A stretch of 64,000 nt of DNA from Rhodanobacter sp. DHG33. GTDB lineage: Bacteria; Pseudomonadota; Gammaproteobacteria; Xanthomonadales; Rhodanobacteraceae. Positions within the stretch are counted from its first letter, which is position 1. Each line of letters starts with the position of its first letter. Positions 8,430-16,489 of this stretch are shown here, piece after piece. The translations under genes were made by a program, and so were the position numbers. Where the stretch lies: contig NZ_JACYXM010000006.1 in NCBI RefSeq assembly GCF_014843005.1, forward strand, positions 248,001-312,000, given 5' to 3'. The notes under the pieces were generated by a model. It did no database searches and had not been told where the DNA came from. It worked only from the letters and a program-made list of their open reading frames with translations.

Positions 8430-9983
8430 TCAGTGCCCCGCGGCCCCGCCGGCGCTGCCGAACGGCGGCTTGGCGAACCACAGAATGGGGATCAGCGCCA
8501 CGAACAGCACCGCACAGCCCCAGAACACGTCGTTCACCGCCAGCGTGAGCGCCTCGCGGTTCACCAACTGGTCGACCAGGCCCAGGCTCTGCAGGTGCGG
8601 CATACCGTGGCTGGCGAGGCCCTGCAGGAACTGCGTGGCCGCGGGGTTGGCGTTGCTGACGTTCTCGGCGAGGTTGGCATGGTGCATCTCGCTGCGGTGC
8701 TGCCACAGCGTCACCGTGATTGCGGTGGACATGCTGGAGCCCATGGTGCGGCAGAAGTTGGACAGGCCCGAGGCGCTGGCGATCTCCGAAGCGGGCAGTC
8801 CGGACAGGTAGATCTGGTTCAGCGGGATGAAGAAGCAGGGGATGGCCATGCCCATCACGAAGCGCGGCACCACCAGCGTCCCGAACGAGGCGTTGCTGTC
8901 GAAGCCGGCGAACCAGTACGAGGTGAGCGCGAAGATGATGAAGGCGAAGGTCACCACTGCGCGCAGATCCAGCCGATCCATGTTCTTGCCCAGGATCGGC
9001 GACAGCAGGAAGGCCAGCACGCCCACCGGCGCGGTGGCCAGGCCGGCCCAGGTGGCGGTGTAGCCCAGGTCGAGCTGCAGCCACAGCGGGAACACCACGT
9101 TGATGCCGAAGAACGCGAACATGCCCAGCGTCAGCGTCACTACCCCCACGGTGAAGTTGCGCTGCTTGAACAGCGCGAGTTCGATTACCGGGTGCTTGGC
9201 GTGGATCTCCCACACCACCAGGAAGGTGAGGCAGACCAGGGCGGTGATGCCCAGCGTGAGGATCAGCGGCGAGGCGAACCAGTCGTGGTCGTTGCCGTTG
9301 TCCAGCATGAACTGCAGGCAGCCCACACCCACTACCAGCAGCACCAGGCCGACCATGTCGATCGGGGTCTTGAAGGTCTTGGTCTCGCGCTTGTGCAGGA
9401 TCGTCCAGGTGATCACTGCCGCGGCCAGGCCCACCGGCAGGTTGATGTAAAAGATCCACGGCCACGAGAAGTTGTCAGTGAGCCAGCCGCCCAGGATCGG
9501 GCCGAAGATCGGCGCCACCACCACGGTCATCGCCCACAGCGCCAGCGCGATGCCCTGTTTCTCCTTTGGGTAACTGGTCAGCAGCAGGGTCAGCGACAGC
9601 GCCACCATCGGACCGGAGCCCGCACCCTGCATCAGGCGGCAAACCACCAGCATCGGCATCGTGGTGGCCAGGCCGCACAACATCGAGAACACCACGAACA
9701 GCAGCACCGACACCACGAAGGTGCGCACCTCGCCGAAGCGCCGCGCCACCCAGCCGGTGAGCGGCTGCATGATCGCGCTGGCCAGCGCGTAGGAACTGAT
9801 CGTCCAGGTGCCCTCGTTGGGGCTCACGCCCAGGCTACCGGAGATGTGCGGCACGGCCACGTTGACGATGGTCATGTCCAGCACTTCCATGAAGGTGCTG
9901 AACGCGACGGCGATGGTGAGCAGCGCCAGCGGGCCGCCGTGCAGCGGCTTCAGCGGGGCGGCGTTTTCGGGCGTGGTGGCCAT
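8430..9983 (-). CDS. emrB: EmrB-like DHA2 family multidrug efflux MFS transporter
   Basis: 517 residues with about 14 hydrophobic helices, the DHA2 architecture. The N-terminus has MTIVNVAVPHISGSLGVSPN and helix 2-3 loop GWVARRFGEVR, both hallmarks of EmrB proteins. It pumps hydrophobic compounds in exchange for protons, coupled through EmrA to an outer-membrane channel. It is last in the order marR, outer-membrane factor, emrA, emrB, all on the minus strand. A hairpin-forming element (10035-10066) lies in the 101-bp gap to emrA, which may lower expression of this distal gene. Drug specificity is unknown. Confidence 0.92.
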   Translation of the reverse strand: MATTPENAAPLKPLHGGPLALLTIAVAFSTFMEVLDMTIVNVAVPHISGSLGVSPNEGTWTISSYALASAIMQPLTGWVARRFGEVRTFVVSVLLFVVFSMLCGLATTMPMLVVCRLMQGAGSGPMVALSLTLLLTSYPKEKQGIALALWAMTVVVAPIFGPILGGWLTDNFSWPWIFYINLPVGLAAAVITWTILHKRETKTFKTPIDMVGLVLLVVGVGCLQFMLDNGNDHDWFASPLILTLGITALVCLTFLVVWEIHAKHPVIELALFKQRNFTVGVVTLTLGMFAFFGINVVFPLWLQLDLGYTATWAGLATAPVGVLAFLLSPILGKNMDRLDLRAVVTFAFIIFALTSYWFAGFDSNASFGTLVVPRFVMGMAIPCFFIPLNQIYLSGLPASEIASASGLSNFCRTMGSSMSTAITVTLWQHRSEMHHANLAENVSNANPAATQFLQGLASHGMPHLQSLGLVDQLVNREALTLAVNDVFWGCAVLFVALIPILWFAKPPFGSAGGAAGH

Positions 9984-10034
9984 GCGGAGCTCGCGTGGGT
10001 GTCTGGGCTACGGATTTGGGACTGCGGCTCTGGA

Positions 10035-10066
10035 CTCGTCATTCCGCGCTACGCCGGAACGACGAG
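10035..10066. repeat. Intergenic hairpin element between emrA and emrB
   Basis: CTCGTCATTCCG (10035-10046) pairs with CGGAACGACGAG (10055-10066) at 11 of 12 positions around an 8-nt loop. The core (GTCATTCCG...CGGAAC) resembles dispersed palindromic repeats of Xanthomonadales genomes. No T tract follows, so it looks like a REP-type unit or mRNA processing site. Only one copy was seen in this window. Confidence 0.5.
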
Positions 10067-10084
10067 CCAAAGTCCGAAGTGCCC

Positions 10085-11287
10085 TCAGCGCGATGTGCCG
10101 CTAGTGCCGAGGTTGGCCTCGATCACCTTGTCGGCCTCGGCATCGGCCTGGTTGGCGATGCTGTCGTACACGCTGGTCTCGGCGGCCGGCTGCGCCGGGC
10201 CGGCGGCCAGCACCTGGCCCTGATCCTGGCTGATGTCCACGGTGACGTCGGCGGACAGGCCCACCCGCAGCGGATGCTTGTCCAGCTCCTGGTCGTCCAG
10301 CGCGACGCGCACCGGCACGCGCTGGACCACCTTGATCCAGTTGCCTGTGGCGTTCTGGGCGGGCAGCAGCGAGAACACGCTGCCGGTACCGGCGCCTAGG
10401 CCGATCACCTTGCCGTGGTATTCCACCTTGCTGCCGTAGAGGTCGGTGGTGATCGTCGCCGGCTGGCCGATGCGGATGTGGCCCAACTGGTTTTCCTTGA
10501 AGTTGGCGTCCACCCACAGGTGGTGCAGCGGGACCACGCTCATCAGCGGTTGGCCGGGGGCGACGCTGTTGCCGAGCTGCACGCTGCGCTGGGCCACGTA
10601 GCCTTCGACCGGCGCCACGATGGTGTTGCGCTGCGCAGCCACCCAAGCGGCGCGGAAGTTGGCGCGGGCCTGCTGCACGGCCGGATTGTTGGCGGTGTCG
10701 GTGCCGGCGATGGCCGCATGCGCGGATTGCGCCTGCGCCTGCGCCGCATCCAGCGCGGCCTGGGCGCCGGCCACGGCATCGCGCAGGTGCTGCACGATTT
10801 CCGGCGATTCGGCCTGGGCGGCCACCAGCGGCAAGTGGCGCTTGAGATCGGCCTGGGCCTTGGCGAGGTCGACCTTGCGTGCGGCGACCGCGGCATCGGC
10901 GCCGCTGGCGCTGTCGGTCTGGCCGCGCACCTGGCGCACGGCGAGCGCGAGCGCGCTGCGTGCCTGCCGCAGGCGCACGTCGGCGTCGGTGGCATCGAGT
11001 TTCACCAGCACCTGGCCCGCATCGACATGCTGGGTGTCGTCGGTGAGCACGGCGATCACCGTGCCGGGCACCTGGGCGGAGATGCCCACCAGGTTGCCGC
11101 CCACGTAGGCGTTGTCGGTGTTCTCGCGCAAGGAGAACACGAACTTCCAAAGCAGGAACCAGCCTAGTGCGATAAGTACGAACACGACCGCCACGATCAG
11201 CAGCGCGCGTCGGCGCTTGGGCGGATCCTTGGCGGCGAAGCCGCTGTCGTTGCGGTCCTGCGTCTGGGCGGACTCGGTTGCGCTCAT
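10085..11287 (-). CDS. emrA: EmrA-like membrane fusion (HlyD family) protein
   Basis: 400 residues: cytoplasmic basic stretch (KDPPKRRRA), one transmembrane helix (about 28-50, ALLIVAVVFVLIALGWFLLW), the EmrA-typical TDNAYVGGNLVGISAQVPG lipoyl half, a long alpha-helical hairpin (about 105-215) and the second lipoyl and beta-barrel segment (VDANFKENQLGHIRIGQPA). It links EmrB in the inner membrane to the outer-membrane factor. The start codon at 11287 overlaps the stop of the upstream outer-membrane factor gene (ATGA), which shows translational coupling. Confidence 0.93.
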   Translation of the reverse strand: MSATESAQTQDRNDSGFAAKDPPKRRRALLIVAVVFVLIALGWFLLWKFVFSLRENTDNAYVGGNLVGISAQVPGTVIAVLTDDTQHVDAGQVLVKLDATDADVRLRQARSALALAVRQVRGQTDSASGADAAVAARKVDLAKAQADLKRHLPLVAAQAESPEIVQHLRDAVAGAQAALDAAQAQAQSAHAAIAGTDTANNPAVQQARANFRAAWVAAQRNTIVAPVEGYVAQRSVQLGNSVAPGQPLMSVVPLHHLWVDANFKENQLGHIRIGQPATITTDLYGSKVEYHGKVIGLGAGTGSVFSLLPAQNATGNWIKVVQRVPVRVALDDQELDKHPLRVGLSADVTVDISQDQGQVLAAGPAQPAAETSVYDSIANQADAEADKVIEANLGTSGTSR

Positions 11288-12816
11288 GGGCGGGGGCTCC
11301 GGCTGGTGTTCGTTGAAGAGGAGGTCGCGGAAGAGTGATCCGCGCTGGCGCCGGCGGACGGGCGATAGCCGCCGCCCAGCGCCTTGATGAGGGCGAGATC
11401 GGTGCTCAATGCCTGCGCATGCAGGGCGATGGCCTGATCGCGTTGCTGCAGCCATTGCGCTTGCGCGGCGAGGCTTTCGCGCGCATCGCGGACGCCGCGT
11501 TGCAGGCGGGCCTGGGCGCTGTCGCGGAGCCGCTCGTCGGCGTCCACCTGTTGCGCCTGCTGCTGGCGGCTGGTGGCCAGCTGCTCGGCGGACAGCGCCT
11601 GGCTGGCGACTTCGCGGGCGGCATGGAACACGCTGGCGTTGTACTGCGCCACGGCGTCGTCGAGCTGCGCACGGCTGATGCCGTAGGCGGCCTTCAGCCG
11701 GCCGCCCTCGAAGATCGGCAGATGCAGCGCAGGGGTAAGGCCGAACACGCGGCTGCCTGCGCTGAACACGTTGCCCAGGTCGCCGGAGCCGCCACCGCCG
11801 CCGAAGAGTGCGGGCGTGCCCTGGTTGGTGCTGGACAGCCCGACCAGCGCGGTGATGCTGATGTCGGGGAAGAATTGCGCGCGGGCCTCGTCGGTCTGCT
11901 TCAGCGCCGACTCGACCTGCCATCGGCTGGCGGCGATATCGGGGCGCCGGGCGATCAGGTCGAGCTTCGCGTCGGCAGGCACGCCACCGCGAACCGACGG
12001 CAACGGCTGCGGCGACAGTGCCGGCAGCTGCTCAGGAGTCACGCCGAGCAGGGCGGCCAATGCCACCTTGCGGATCTTCGCCGAGCTTTCCAGCGCGGTC
12101 TGCGCCTGTTCCTCGCCGGCGATGCGCGCGCGCGCCTCGTGCACGGTGTCGGGCAGGTCCACGCCTTGTTTCACGCGCAGTTCGGCGATGGCCAGCAGGC
12201 GCTGCTGCACGGCCAGCGATTGTCCGGCCAGTGCAAGACGCGCTTCGTCGGCGAGCCAGCCGAAATAGGTGTCGGCCACCGCGCTCTGCAGCGTCAGCGC
12301 GGCCTCGCTGCGCTGCGCCTCGGCGGCGTGTGCCTGATCCAGGGCGCTTTCGATCGCGGCACGCTTCTTGCCCCACCAGTCGAAGTCGTATTCGAACTGC
12401 ACGCCCAGGTCGGCCTGGTTGTACCAGGTGAAGCCGAGCAGTTGCGGCGGCATCAGGCCGTGCTCGCTCAGGCGTTGCCTGGTGACCTGTGCGCTGCCGT
12501 TGATGCTCAGGCCGGCCTGCGCCGCGGCGAGCCTCACCGATTGCTCGGCGGTACGCACGCGGCTCTGCGCCTGCATGAGGTCGGGCGACTGGCTCAGCGC
12601 CGTGGCCATCAGCTCGTCGAGCTGCGGATCGTCGTAGCCGCGCCACCAGTCGGTGGCCGGCCAGCCGGCGACTGCCGGACCCTGCAGGCCGGCCAGCGGC
12701 ACGTCGTCGCGCAGCGCGGGATGCTGCAGCTTCGGCGGCGCGAACGCGCAACCGGCAAGCGTCAACACGACGGCAAGTGCCAGGGCCGCGCGCGGGCGTG
12801 GCGGGGCGAAGGTCAT
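11284..12816 (-). CDS. Outer-membrane efflux lipoprotein (NodT/TolC family)
   Basis: 510 residues. Lipoprotein signal with lipobox LTLAGC (lipidated Cys23), then two OEP repeats forming the trimeric channel and periplasmic tunnel (VAGWPATDWWRGYDDPQLDELMATAL; internal repeat near residues 265-470 with PDIAASRWQVESALKQTDEARAQFFPDI). NodT-type factors provide the outer-membrane exit for EmrAB or RND pumps. A good ribosome site (AAGGAGC) precedes the ATG at 12816. The marR stop is 12 bp upstream and emrA overlaps its end, so all four genes form one operon. Confidence 0.93.
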   Translation of the reverse strand: MTFAPPRPRAALALAVVLTLAGCAFAPPKLQHPALRDDVPLAGLQGPAVAGWPATDWWRGYDDPQLDELMATALSQSPDLMQAQSRVRTAEQSVRLAAAQAGLSINGSAQVTRQRLSEHGLMPPQLLGFTWYNQADLGVQFEYDFDWWGKKRAAIESALDQAHAAEAQRSEAALTLQSAVADTYFGWLADEARLALAGQSLAVQQRLLAIAELRVKQGVDLPDTVHEARARIAGEEQAQTALESSAKIRKVALAALLGVTPEQLPALSPQPLPSVRGGVPADAKLDLIARRPDIAASRWQVESALKQTDEARAQFFPDISITALVGLSSTNQGTPALFGGGGGSGDLGNVFSAGSRVFGLTPALHLPIFEGGRLKAAYGISRAQLDDAVAQYNASVFHAAREVASQALSAEQLATSRQQQAQQVDADERLRDSAQARLQRGVRDARESLAAQAQWLQQRDQAIALHAQALSTDLALIKALGGGYRPSAGASADHSSATSSSTNTSRSPRP

Positions 12817-12827
12817 CTTGGGCTCCT

Positions 12828-13352
12828 TCACGACGCGTTCTCCGCGTCGAGCTGGTCGAGGTTCTTGGCGAGCTTGCGCAGGAGGCGGCTGAGCTGGCTG
12901 CGCTCGGTGGCGCTGAAGCCGGCGAACATCGCCTCCACGCGGGGGAACATCGGCGGCAGCATCTTCAGCACGAAGCGGCGGCCGGCGGCGGTGATGCGTA
13001 TCACCACGCGGCGGCGGTCCTCGGCGCTGGCGCCGCGCGAGATGAGGCCGCGCTTGACCAGCGCATTGCCGATGCGGGTCATGTTCGTGCTGCCTTGCGA
13101 GGTGAATTCGCACAGTTCGCCGGGAGTGGAGCTGCCGTCCGGGCTGCTGTAGAGAATCAGCAGAGTAAGGAATTCACTGTCAATGAGTTGTTGTGACTTG
13201 AGCTTTTCGTCCAGCGCTTCGTCCATGCGGCCACCCACCATAAGCATGAGTCGGCACAGTCGGGCCTGCTCGACGGGAAGCTGTGGGATGGCCTCGAGCA
13301 TGCGCTCGATGCCCTCGTCCATCATGGCGATGCAATTGCTTAAGTGAGCCAT
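12828..13352 (-). CDS. MarR-family repressor of the efflux operon
   Basis: 174 residues, a winged-helix MarR protein: recognition-helix region GELCEFTSQGSTNMTRIGNALVKRGLISR, wing with EDRRRVVIRITAAGRRFV, flanked by the N- and C-terminal dimerisation helices. First gene of the efflux operon and so probably its autoregulator, released when substrate drugs bind. The candidate operator (13351-13381) overlaps its own start codon, leaving very little 5' leader. No obvious Shine-Dalgarno is seen, because the sequence before the ATG is occupied by the operator half-site. Confidence 0.93.
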   Translation of the reverse strand: MAHLSNCIAMMDEGIERMLEAIPQLPVEQARLCRLMLMVGGRMDEALDEKLKSQQLIDSEFLTLLILYSSPDGSSTPGELCEFTSQGSTNMTRIGNALVKRGLISRGASAEDRRRVVIRITAAGRRFVLKMLPPMFPRVEAMFAGFSATERSQLSRLLRKLAKNLDQLDAENAS

Positions 13353-13381
13353 TTCACTGGATCATATTTCACTGGTGAAAT
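13351..13381. promoter_or_regulatory. MarR operator candidate
   Basis: ATTTCACTGGTGAAAT (13366-13381) is a palindrome with perfect 7-bp arms around TG. A further direct copy of its left part, ATTTCACTGG, lies at 13351-13360 and runs into the marR start codon. Spacing between copies is 15 bp. Size, AT-rich arms and location immediately before marR fit the MarR family. Confidence 0.75.
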
Positions 13382-13426
13382 AAATTGTGGCGCGTCCGGA
13401 ATCGCGATGCAAGTGTCGTGCTGCGA

Positions 13427-14206
13427 TCAATCGCGCTCGGGGCAGGGCAGGCGGAACAGGCGGCGGGTGTTTGCGGCGGTGGCGGCGGCCACGTCCTGTT
13501 CCGCTTCGCCGCGGAGCCCGGCCACGCAGCGCAATACCTCGACGACACGCGCCGGTTCGTTGCGCTGGCCGCGATGGCTGGCGTCGGGCTGGTCGGGTGC
13601 GTCGCTTTCCAGCAGCAGGTGTTCGATGGGCATATCGGTCACGATGCGGCGCAGCCGTTGCGCGCGCTCGTAAGTCACGGGGCCGCCGATGCCGATCAGG
13701 AAGCCGAGTTGCCACAGGCGGCGCGCCTGCTCCTCGCTACCGGAGAAGCTGTGCACCACGCCGTGCACGCCGGGATGGCGGCGCAGGGTCAGGATGACTT
13801 CCTCCAGGGCTTGCCGCGCATGCACGATCACCGGCAAGCCGAGCTCGCGGGCCAGGGCGAGTTGTCGCGTGAAGTAGTCGCGCTGCAACGCGGGATCCAG
13901 GCCGTCGGCGTGGAAATCCAGGCCGATCTCGCCGACAGCTACGGCGGCATTCGCGGCGCACCATGACGACAGCGCATCGACATCGCCGGGCGCATGCTGC
14001 TGCAGGAACAGCGGGTGCAGGCCGTAGGCGGGAAACAGCATGTGCGGGTGCGCCGTGCAGAGGTCGCGGATACGCGTCCAACTGGCCGCATCCACGGCGG
14101 GGATCACCAGTTGCGCGACGCCGGCATCGCGGGCCCGCTGCAGTACCTGGGAGCGGTCCGCGTCGAAGGCGCTGTCGTCGAGATGAACGTGGCTGTCGGC
14201 AAGCAA
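13427..14206 (-). CDS. TatD-family metal-dependent hydrolase
   Basis: 259 residues, TIM-barrel amidohydrolase of the TatD/YcfH/YjjV group. Visible metal-ligand motifs: DSHVHLD near the N-terminus, GEIGLDFH (bridging Glu), PVIVHAR, GVVHSFSGS and LLLESDAPD (catalytic Asp). TatD proteins act as 3'-5' exonucleases or DNA-repair nucleases; closest character is YjjV-like. The start is TTG at 14206, chosen because the family begins directly with M-L-x-DSHxHLD; no ATG is suitably placed. It is convergent with nothing and ends 74 bp from the marR promoter. Confidence 0.88.
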   Translation of the reverse strand: MLADSHVHLDDSAFDADRSQVLQRARDAGVAQLVIPAVDAASWTRIRDLCTAHPHMLFPAYGLHPLFLQQHAPGDVDALSSWCAANAAVAVGEIGLDFHADGLDPALQRDYFTRQLALARELGLPVIVHARQALEEVILTLRRHPGVHGVVHSFSGSEEQARRLWQLGFLIGIGGPVTYERAQRLRRIVTDMPIEHLLLESDAPDQPDASHRGQRNEPARVVEVLRCVAGLRGEAEQDVAAATAANTRRLFRLPCPERD

Positions 14207-14387
14207 GGTCGGAGCTGCCCCTTAATTGGGCGGTGCCGACGCCGGCACCGCGGATTCGGCGTAGTGTAGCGACGGCGGTCTAGGCAATATTCAGATTCGT
14301 GAAGGTTCAATGGCGTCGAAGGCCGCAAATAATTGCATTGCATGTCGCATCGCGCTGCGGCTGGAACCCAAACGGAGGAGGAGAATC

Positions 14388-14987
14388 ATGAATAGGTTGA
14401 TGGTCAATGCACTCAATGTGGGGATTGCGGCCGCGCTGGCTGTCGGCTTGTCGGCTTGCAATCGCAGCGCCGATGCCGGTACGCAGGCGGCCCAGGCGGC
14501 TTCCGCGCCTGTTCCTGCCGCCGCGCCTGCGCCTGCCGCGCCGGCCGGTCCGGAGTACGCGCAGGTGGTCAGCGTGACGCCGGTGCGTGCGACGGCTGCG
14601 TCGCAGCAGGTTTGCCACAACGTGGTGGTCAACCAGGCCGCACCGCCGAAGGACCAGCACAACATCGCCGGCACCGCGATCGGTGCGGTGGCCGGCGGCT
14701 TGCTTGGCCACATGGTCGGCGGCGGCAAGGGCAATACCCTGGCCACGGTGGCGGGTGCGGTGGGCGGCGGTTACGCCGGCAACCGCATCGAGAACGCGCA
14801 TCACCAGCCGCAGGTGACCCAGACGGTGCAGCGTCAATGCAACACGGTTGCCGGTAGCGACAAGATCGTCGGCTACGACGTGCAGTACGTGTACAACGGT
14901 GTCACCCGTACCGCGCGCATGGACCACGATCCGGGCAACCGCGTGGAAGTGCAGCAGGGCGTGGTGGCGGTCTCGGACGCTCGTTGA
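14388..14987 (+). CDS. Glycine-zipper 2TM outer-membrane lipoprotein (SlyB/17-kDa antigen-like), copy A
   Basis: 199 residues. Lipobox VGLSAC near residue 22 after a hydrophobic signal, then a low-complexity Ala/Pro linker, a glycine-zipper pair (GTAIGAVAGGLLGHMVGGGKG and TVAGAVGGGYAGNRIE, about 97-132) and a C-terminal beta-rich tail (VGYDVQYVYNGVTRTARMDHDP). The domain is Rick_17kDa_Anti-like, predicted to sit in the outer membrane. A GGAGGAGGAG ribosome site at 14374-14383 supports the ATG at 14388. The next gene is a paralogue in the same orientation, 38 bp on. Exact role unknown. Confidence 0.85.
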   Translation: MNRLMVNALNVGIAAALAVGLSACNRSADAGTQAAQAASAPVPAAAPAPAAPAGPEYAQVVSVTPVRATAASQQVCHNVVVNQAAPPKDQHNIAGTAIGAVAGGLLGHMVGGGKGNTLATVAGAVGGGYAGNRIENAHHQPQVTQTVQRQCNTVAGSDKIVGYDVQYVYNGVTRTARMDHDPGNRVEVQQGVVAVSDAR

Positions 14988-15025
14988 TCGAAGCGCTTGC
15001 TTGCGAGCCTTGAAGGAGTAGTGCG

Positions 15026-15502
15026 ATGAACATTTTCAAGCGTTGCATCGTTCCGGCGGCCGTGTTGGCGACGGGGTTGATGCTGGGCGGTTGCGTTACT
15101 GCTCCTCCTGCCTACGGGCCGCCGCCGGGTTACGGCGGCGGCTATGCCCCCCGCTGCCAGCAGGGGTGTGGCGTGGTGCAGGACGTGCGGCCGATATACA
15201 TCGACAGCGGCAATCCCAATGGCGGCACGCTGGGCGCTGTGATCGGTGCGGTCGCCGGCGGCGTGCTGGGCAGCACCATCGGCAAGGGCGACGGCCGCAC
15301 TGCCGCCACGGTGGTTGGTGCGGTGGCTGGCGGTGTCGTCGGCAACCAGATCGGCCAGAACTCCGGCGGCGGCAGCAATGCCTGGCGCGTAGTGGTTCGG
15401 CTGGACAATGGTCAGTACGCCACGGTGACCCAGCGCAACGATCCGCAGGTTCGCAACGGCGATTACGTGCAGATCGTCAATGGTCTCGTCTATCGCATGT
15501 AA
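15026..15502 (+). CDS. Glycine-zipper 2TM lipoprotein, copy B
   Basis: 158 residues. Signal and lipobox LMLGGC (Cys23), a Tyr/Gly/Pro-rich linker (PPAYGPPPGYGGGYAP), the glycine-zipper pair (GAVIGAVAGGVLGSTIGKG and VVGAVAGGVVGNQIG), then a tail (WRVVVRLDNGQYATVTQRND) typical of the SlyB-like family. Preceded by GAAGGAG. Tandem with the paralogue at 14388-14987 and followed by the strong terminator at 15552-15577. The two share the zipper but differ in linker and tail, so duplication is old. An envelope-integrity role is plausible but unproven. Confidence 0.87.
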   Translation: MNIFKRCIVPAAVLATGLMLGGCVTAPPAYGPPPGYGGGYAPRCQQGCGVVQDVRPIYIDSGNPNGGTLGAVIGAVAGGVLGSTIGKGDGRTAATVVGAVAGGVVGNQIGQNSGGGSNAWRVVVRLDNGQYATVTQRNDPQVRNGDYVQIVNGLVYRM

Positions 15503-15551
15503 TTTTTTGCAACTTTTGCAATAGGCGTATAGACGTTTGGACGTCCAAATG

Positions 15552-15577
15552 AAAAGGCCCTCGAAAGAGGGCCTTTT
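15552..15577. terminator. Bidirectional Rho-independent terminator
   Basis: AAAAGGCCCTC (15552-15562), GAAA tetraloop, GAGGGCCTTTT (15567-15577): a perfect 11-bp stem with A and T tracts on both sides. It sits between the convergent lipoprotein gene (ends 15502) and the SleB-like gene (ends 15597), serving both. Confidence 0.93.
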
Positions 15578-15596
15578 CTGTTGCGTTCTTCTTCGA

Positions 15597-16031
15597 TCAG
15601 TTCACGGCGTAGAAAGTGTGATCGCCGATGGTGATGCCGGTCTTGTTGTGGGACCAGTTCGGCGACACCGATGCGGTAGCGAAGTGATCGGCACGCGGAA
15701 CCAACAGGCGACGCTTGTTCGCAGGCAATTCCCAATCGTGGATCGTTGCGCCGGCGATCTCCCATGCCTTGTGGAAAGAGTCGAGGTTGTCGATCTGGAA
15801 TGAGCCTGGTGTGGTGGTGGTGGCGAACTGGTGCGGAGCCATGACGACATTGCACACCGTGTTGCCCCACTGGCCACGTTCGCGGCGGCGCATCGCCACC
15901 TCGGCAACGGCCATCTGGCCGTCGGTGGATTGACTGCGAGCTTCCAGGTAGACCGTCGTCGCCAGGCAGGCCTGGTTTGCGACGGGTTGTGGCATCAGTG
16001 TCGTCAGCCACAACAACATGGAAAGTTTCAT
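15597..16031 (-). CDS. Small secreted cell-wall hydrolase (SleB/CwlJ-like)
   Basis: 144 residues. Short signal peptide (MKLSMLLWLTTLMPQPVANQA), then the Hydrolase_2 domain: CLATTVYLEARSQSTDGQMA with the conserved Glu of the EAR motif, VAEVAMRRRERGQWGNTVCNVV, and the C-terminal HKTGITIGDHTFYAVN. SleB-type enzymes are lytic transglycosylases that cleave peptidoglycan glycan strands. The ATG at 16031 has a perfect TTGGAGGC ribosome site 8 nt upstream; a longer in-frame upstream reading adds 110 residues of no recognisable character and was not used. Role in this non-sporulating bacterium is probably wall remodelling. Confidence 0.85.
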   Translation of the reverse strand: MKLSMLLWLTTLMPQPVANQACLATTVYLEARSQSTDGQMAVAEVAMRRRERGQWGNTVCNVVMAPHQFATTTTPGSFQIDNLDSFHKAWEIAGATIHDWELPANKRRLLVPRADHFATASVSPNWSHNKTGITIGDHTFYAVN

Positions 16032-16489
16032 TTCTGCCTCCAACGTGCTGTACGCGCGGACGATGCGTTGTCCTTGCGCCGTTGCGGTGGACGGGCGGGC
16101 AGGCCGTTCCACCTGGATTGAATCGACCGGCCGAAACTTGTGGCCGGGCGAAGTGCCACGGGATTGTGGCGTCCGAGCGGCGGTGAAGTCGTGCCGATCG
16201 GGGGATATTGCGGCGCTGCGCGGCATCTGTGCCGTGTGGCCTGCAACGTGTTCCGCGCTACGCGGTTGTTCCATCCGGTGACCTTCACCGGGTCGCGCCG
16301 ATTCGGAATCTTCCGGTTCGTCGCGTGTATCTGCGGCACCGAATGCGGGGTGCCGGCTCAAAGGGTTCGGGGGAGCCTAGCGGCGGTTTTTTTTCGCGGC
16401 AAGTGCCTGAGGGCTTCGATTCAACGTTCGCTCATACAAAATGCATACAAAAATGAACAGCTGTTCACGCTAGCGCGACGATGCGCACA
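16032..16489. other. 458-bp intergenic region without a convincing gene
   Basis: No open frame here has a ribosome site and recognisable protein. It holds the SleB-like promoter side, a 7-bp inverted repeat CGGCACC/GGTGCCG (16334-16355), a run of eight T (16387-16394), repeated CATACAAAA boxes near 16437-16451 and the palindrome at 16454-16467. The 3' part (16380-16489) is clearly less GC-rich than the flanking genes. Confidence 0.6.
16454..16467. promoter_or_regulatory. Perfect 14-bp palindrome TGAACAGCTGTTCA
   Basis: Lies 23 bp beyond the ygfZ stop and 423 bp upstream of the SleB-like start. Two preceding ATACAAAA repeats give it an operator-like setting. The cognate regulator is unknown; it does not match the TTAGTA-type LexA site described in Xanthomonas. 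Confidence 0.4.

Noticed and set aside
8346-10223. 625-residue plus-strand open frame
   Set aside because: Antisense to emrB and part of emrA; no recognisable protein.
16032-16361. Upstream extension of the SleB-like hydrolase
   Set aside because: The ATG at 16031 has a perfect ribosome site and signal peptide; the extension encodes nothing recognisable.
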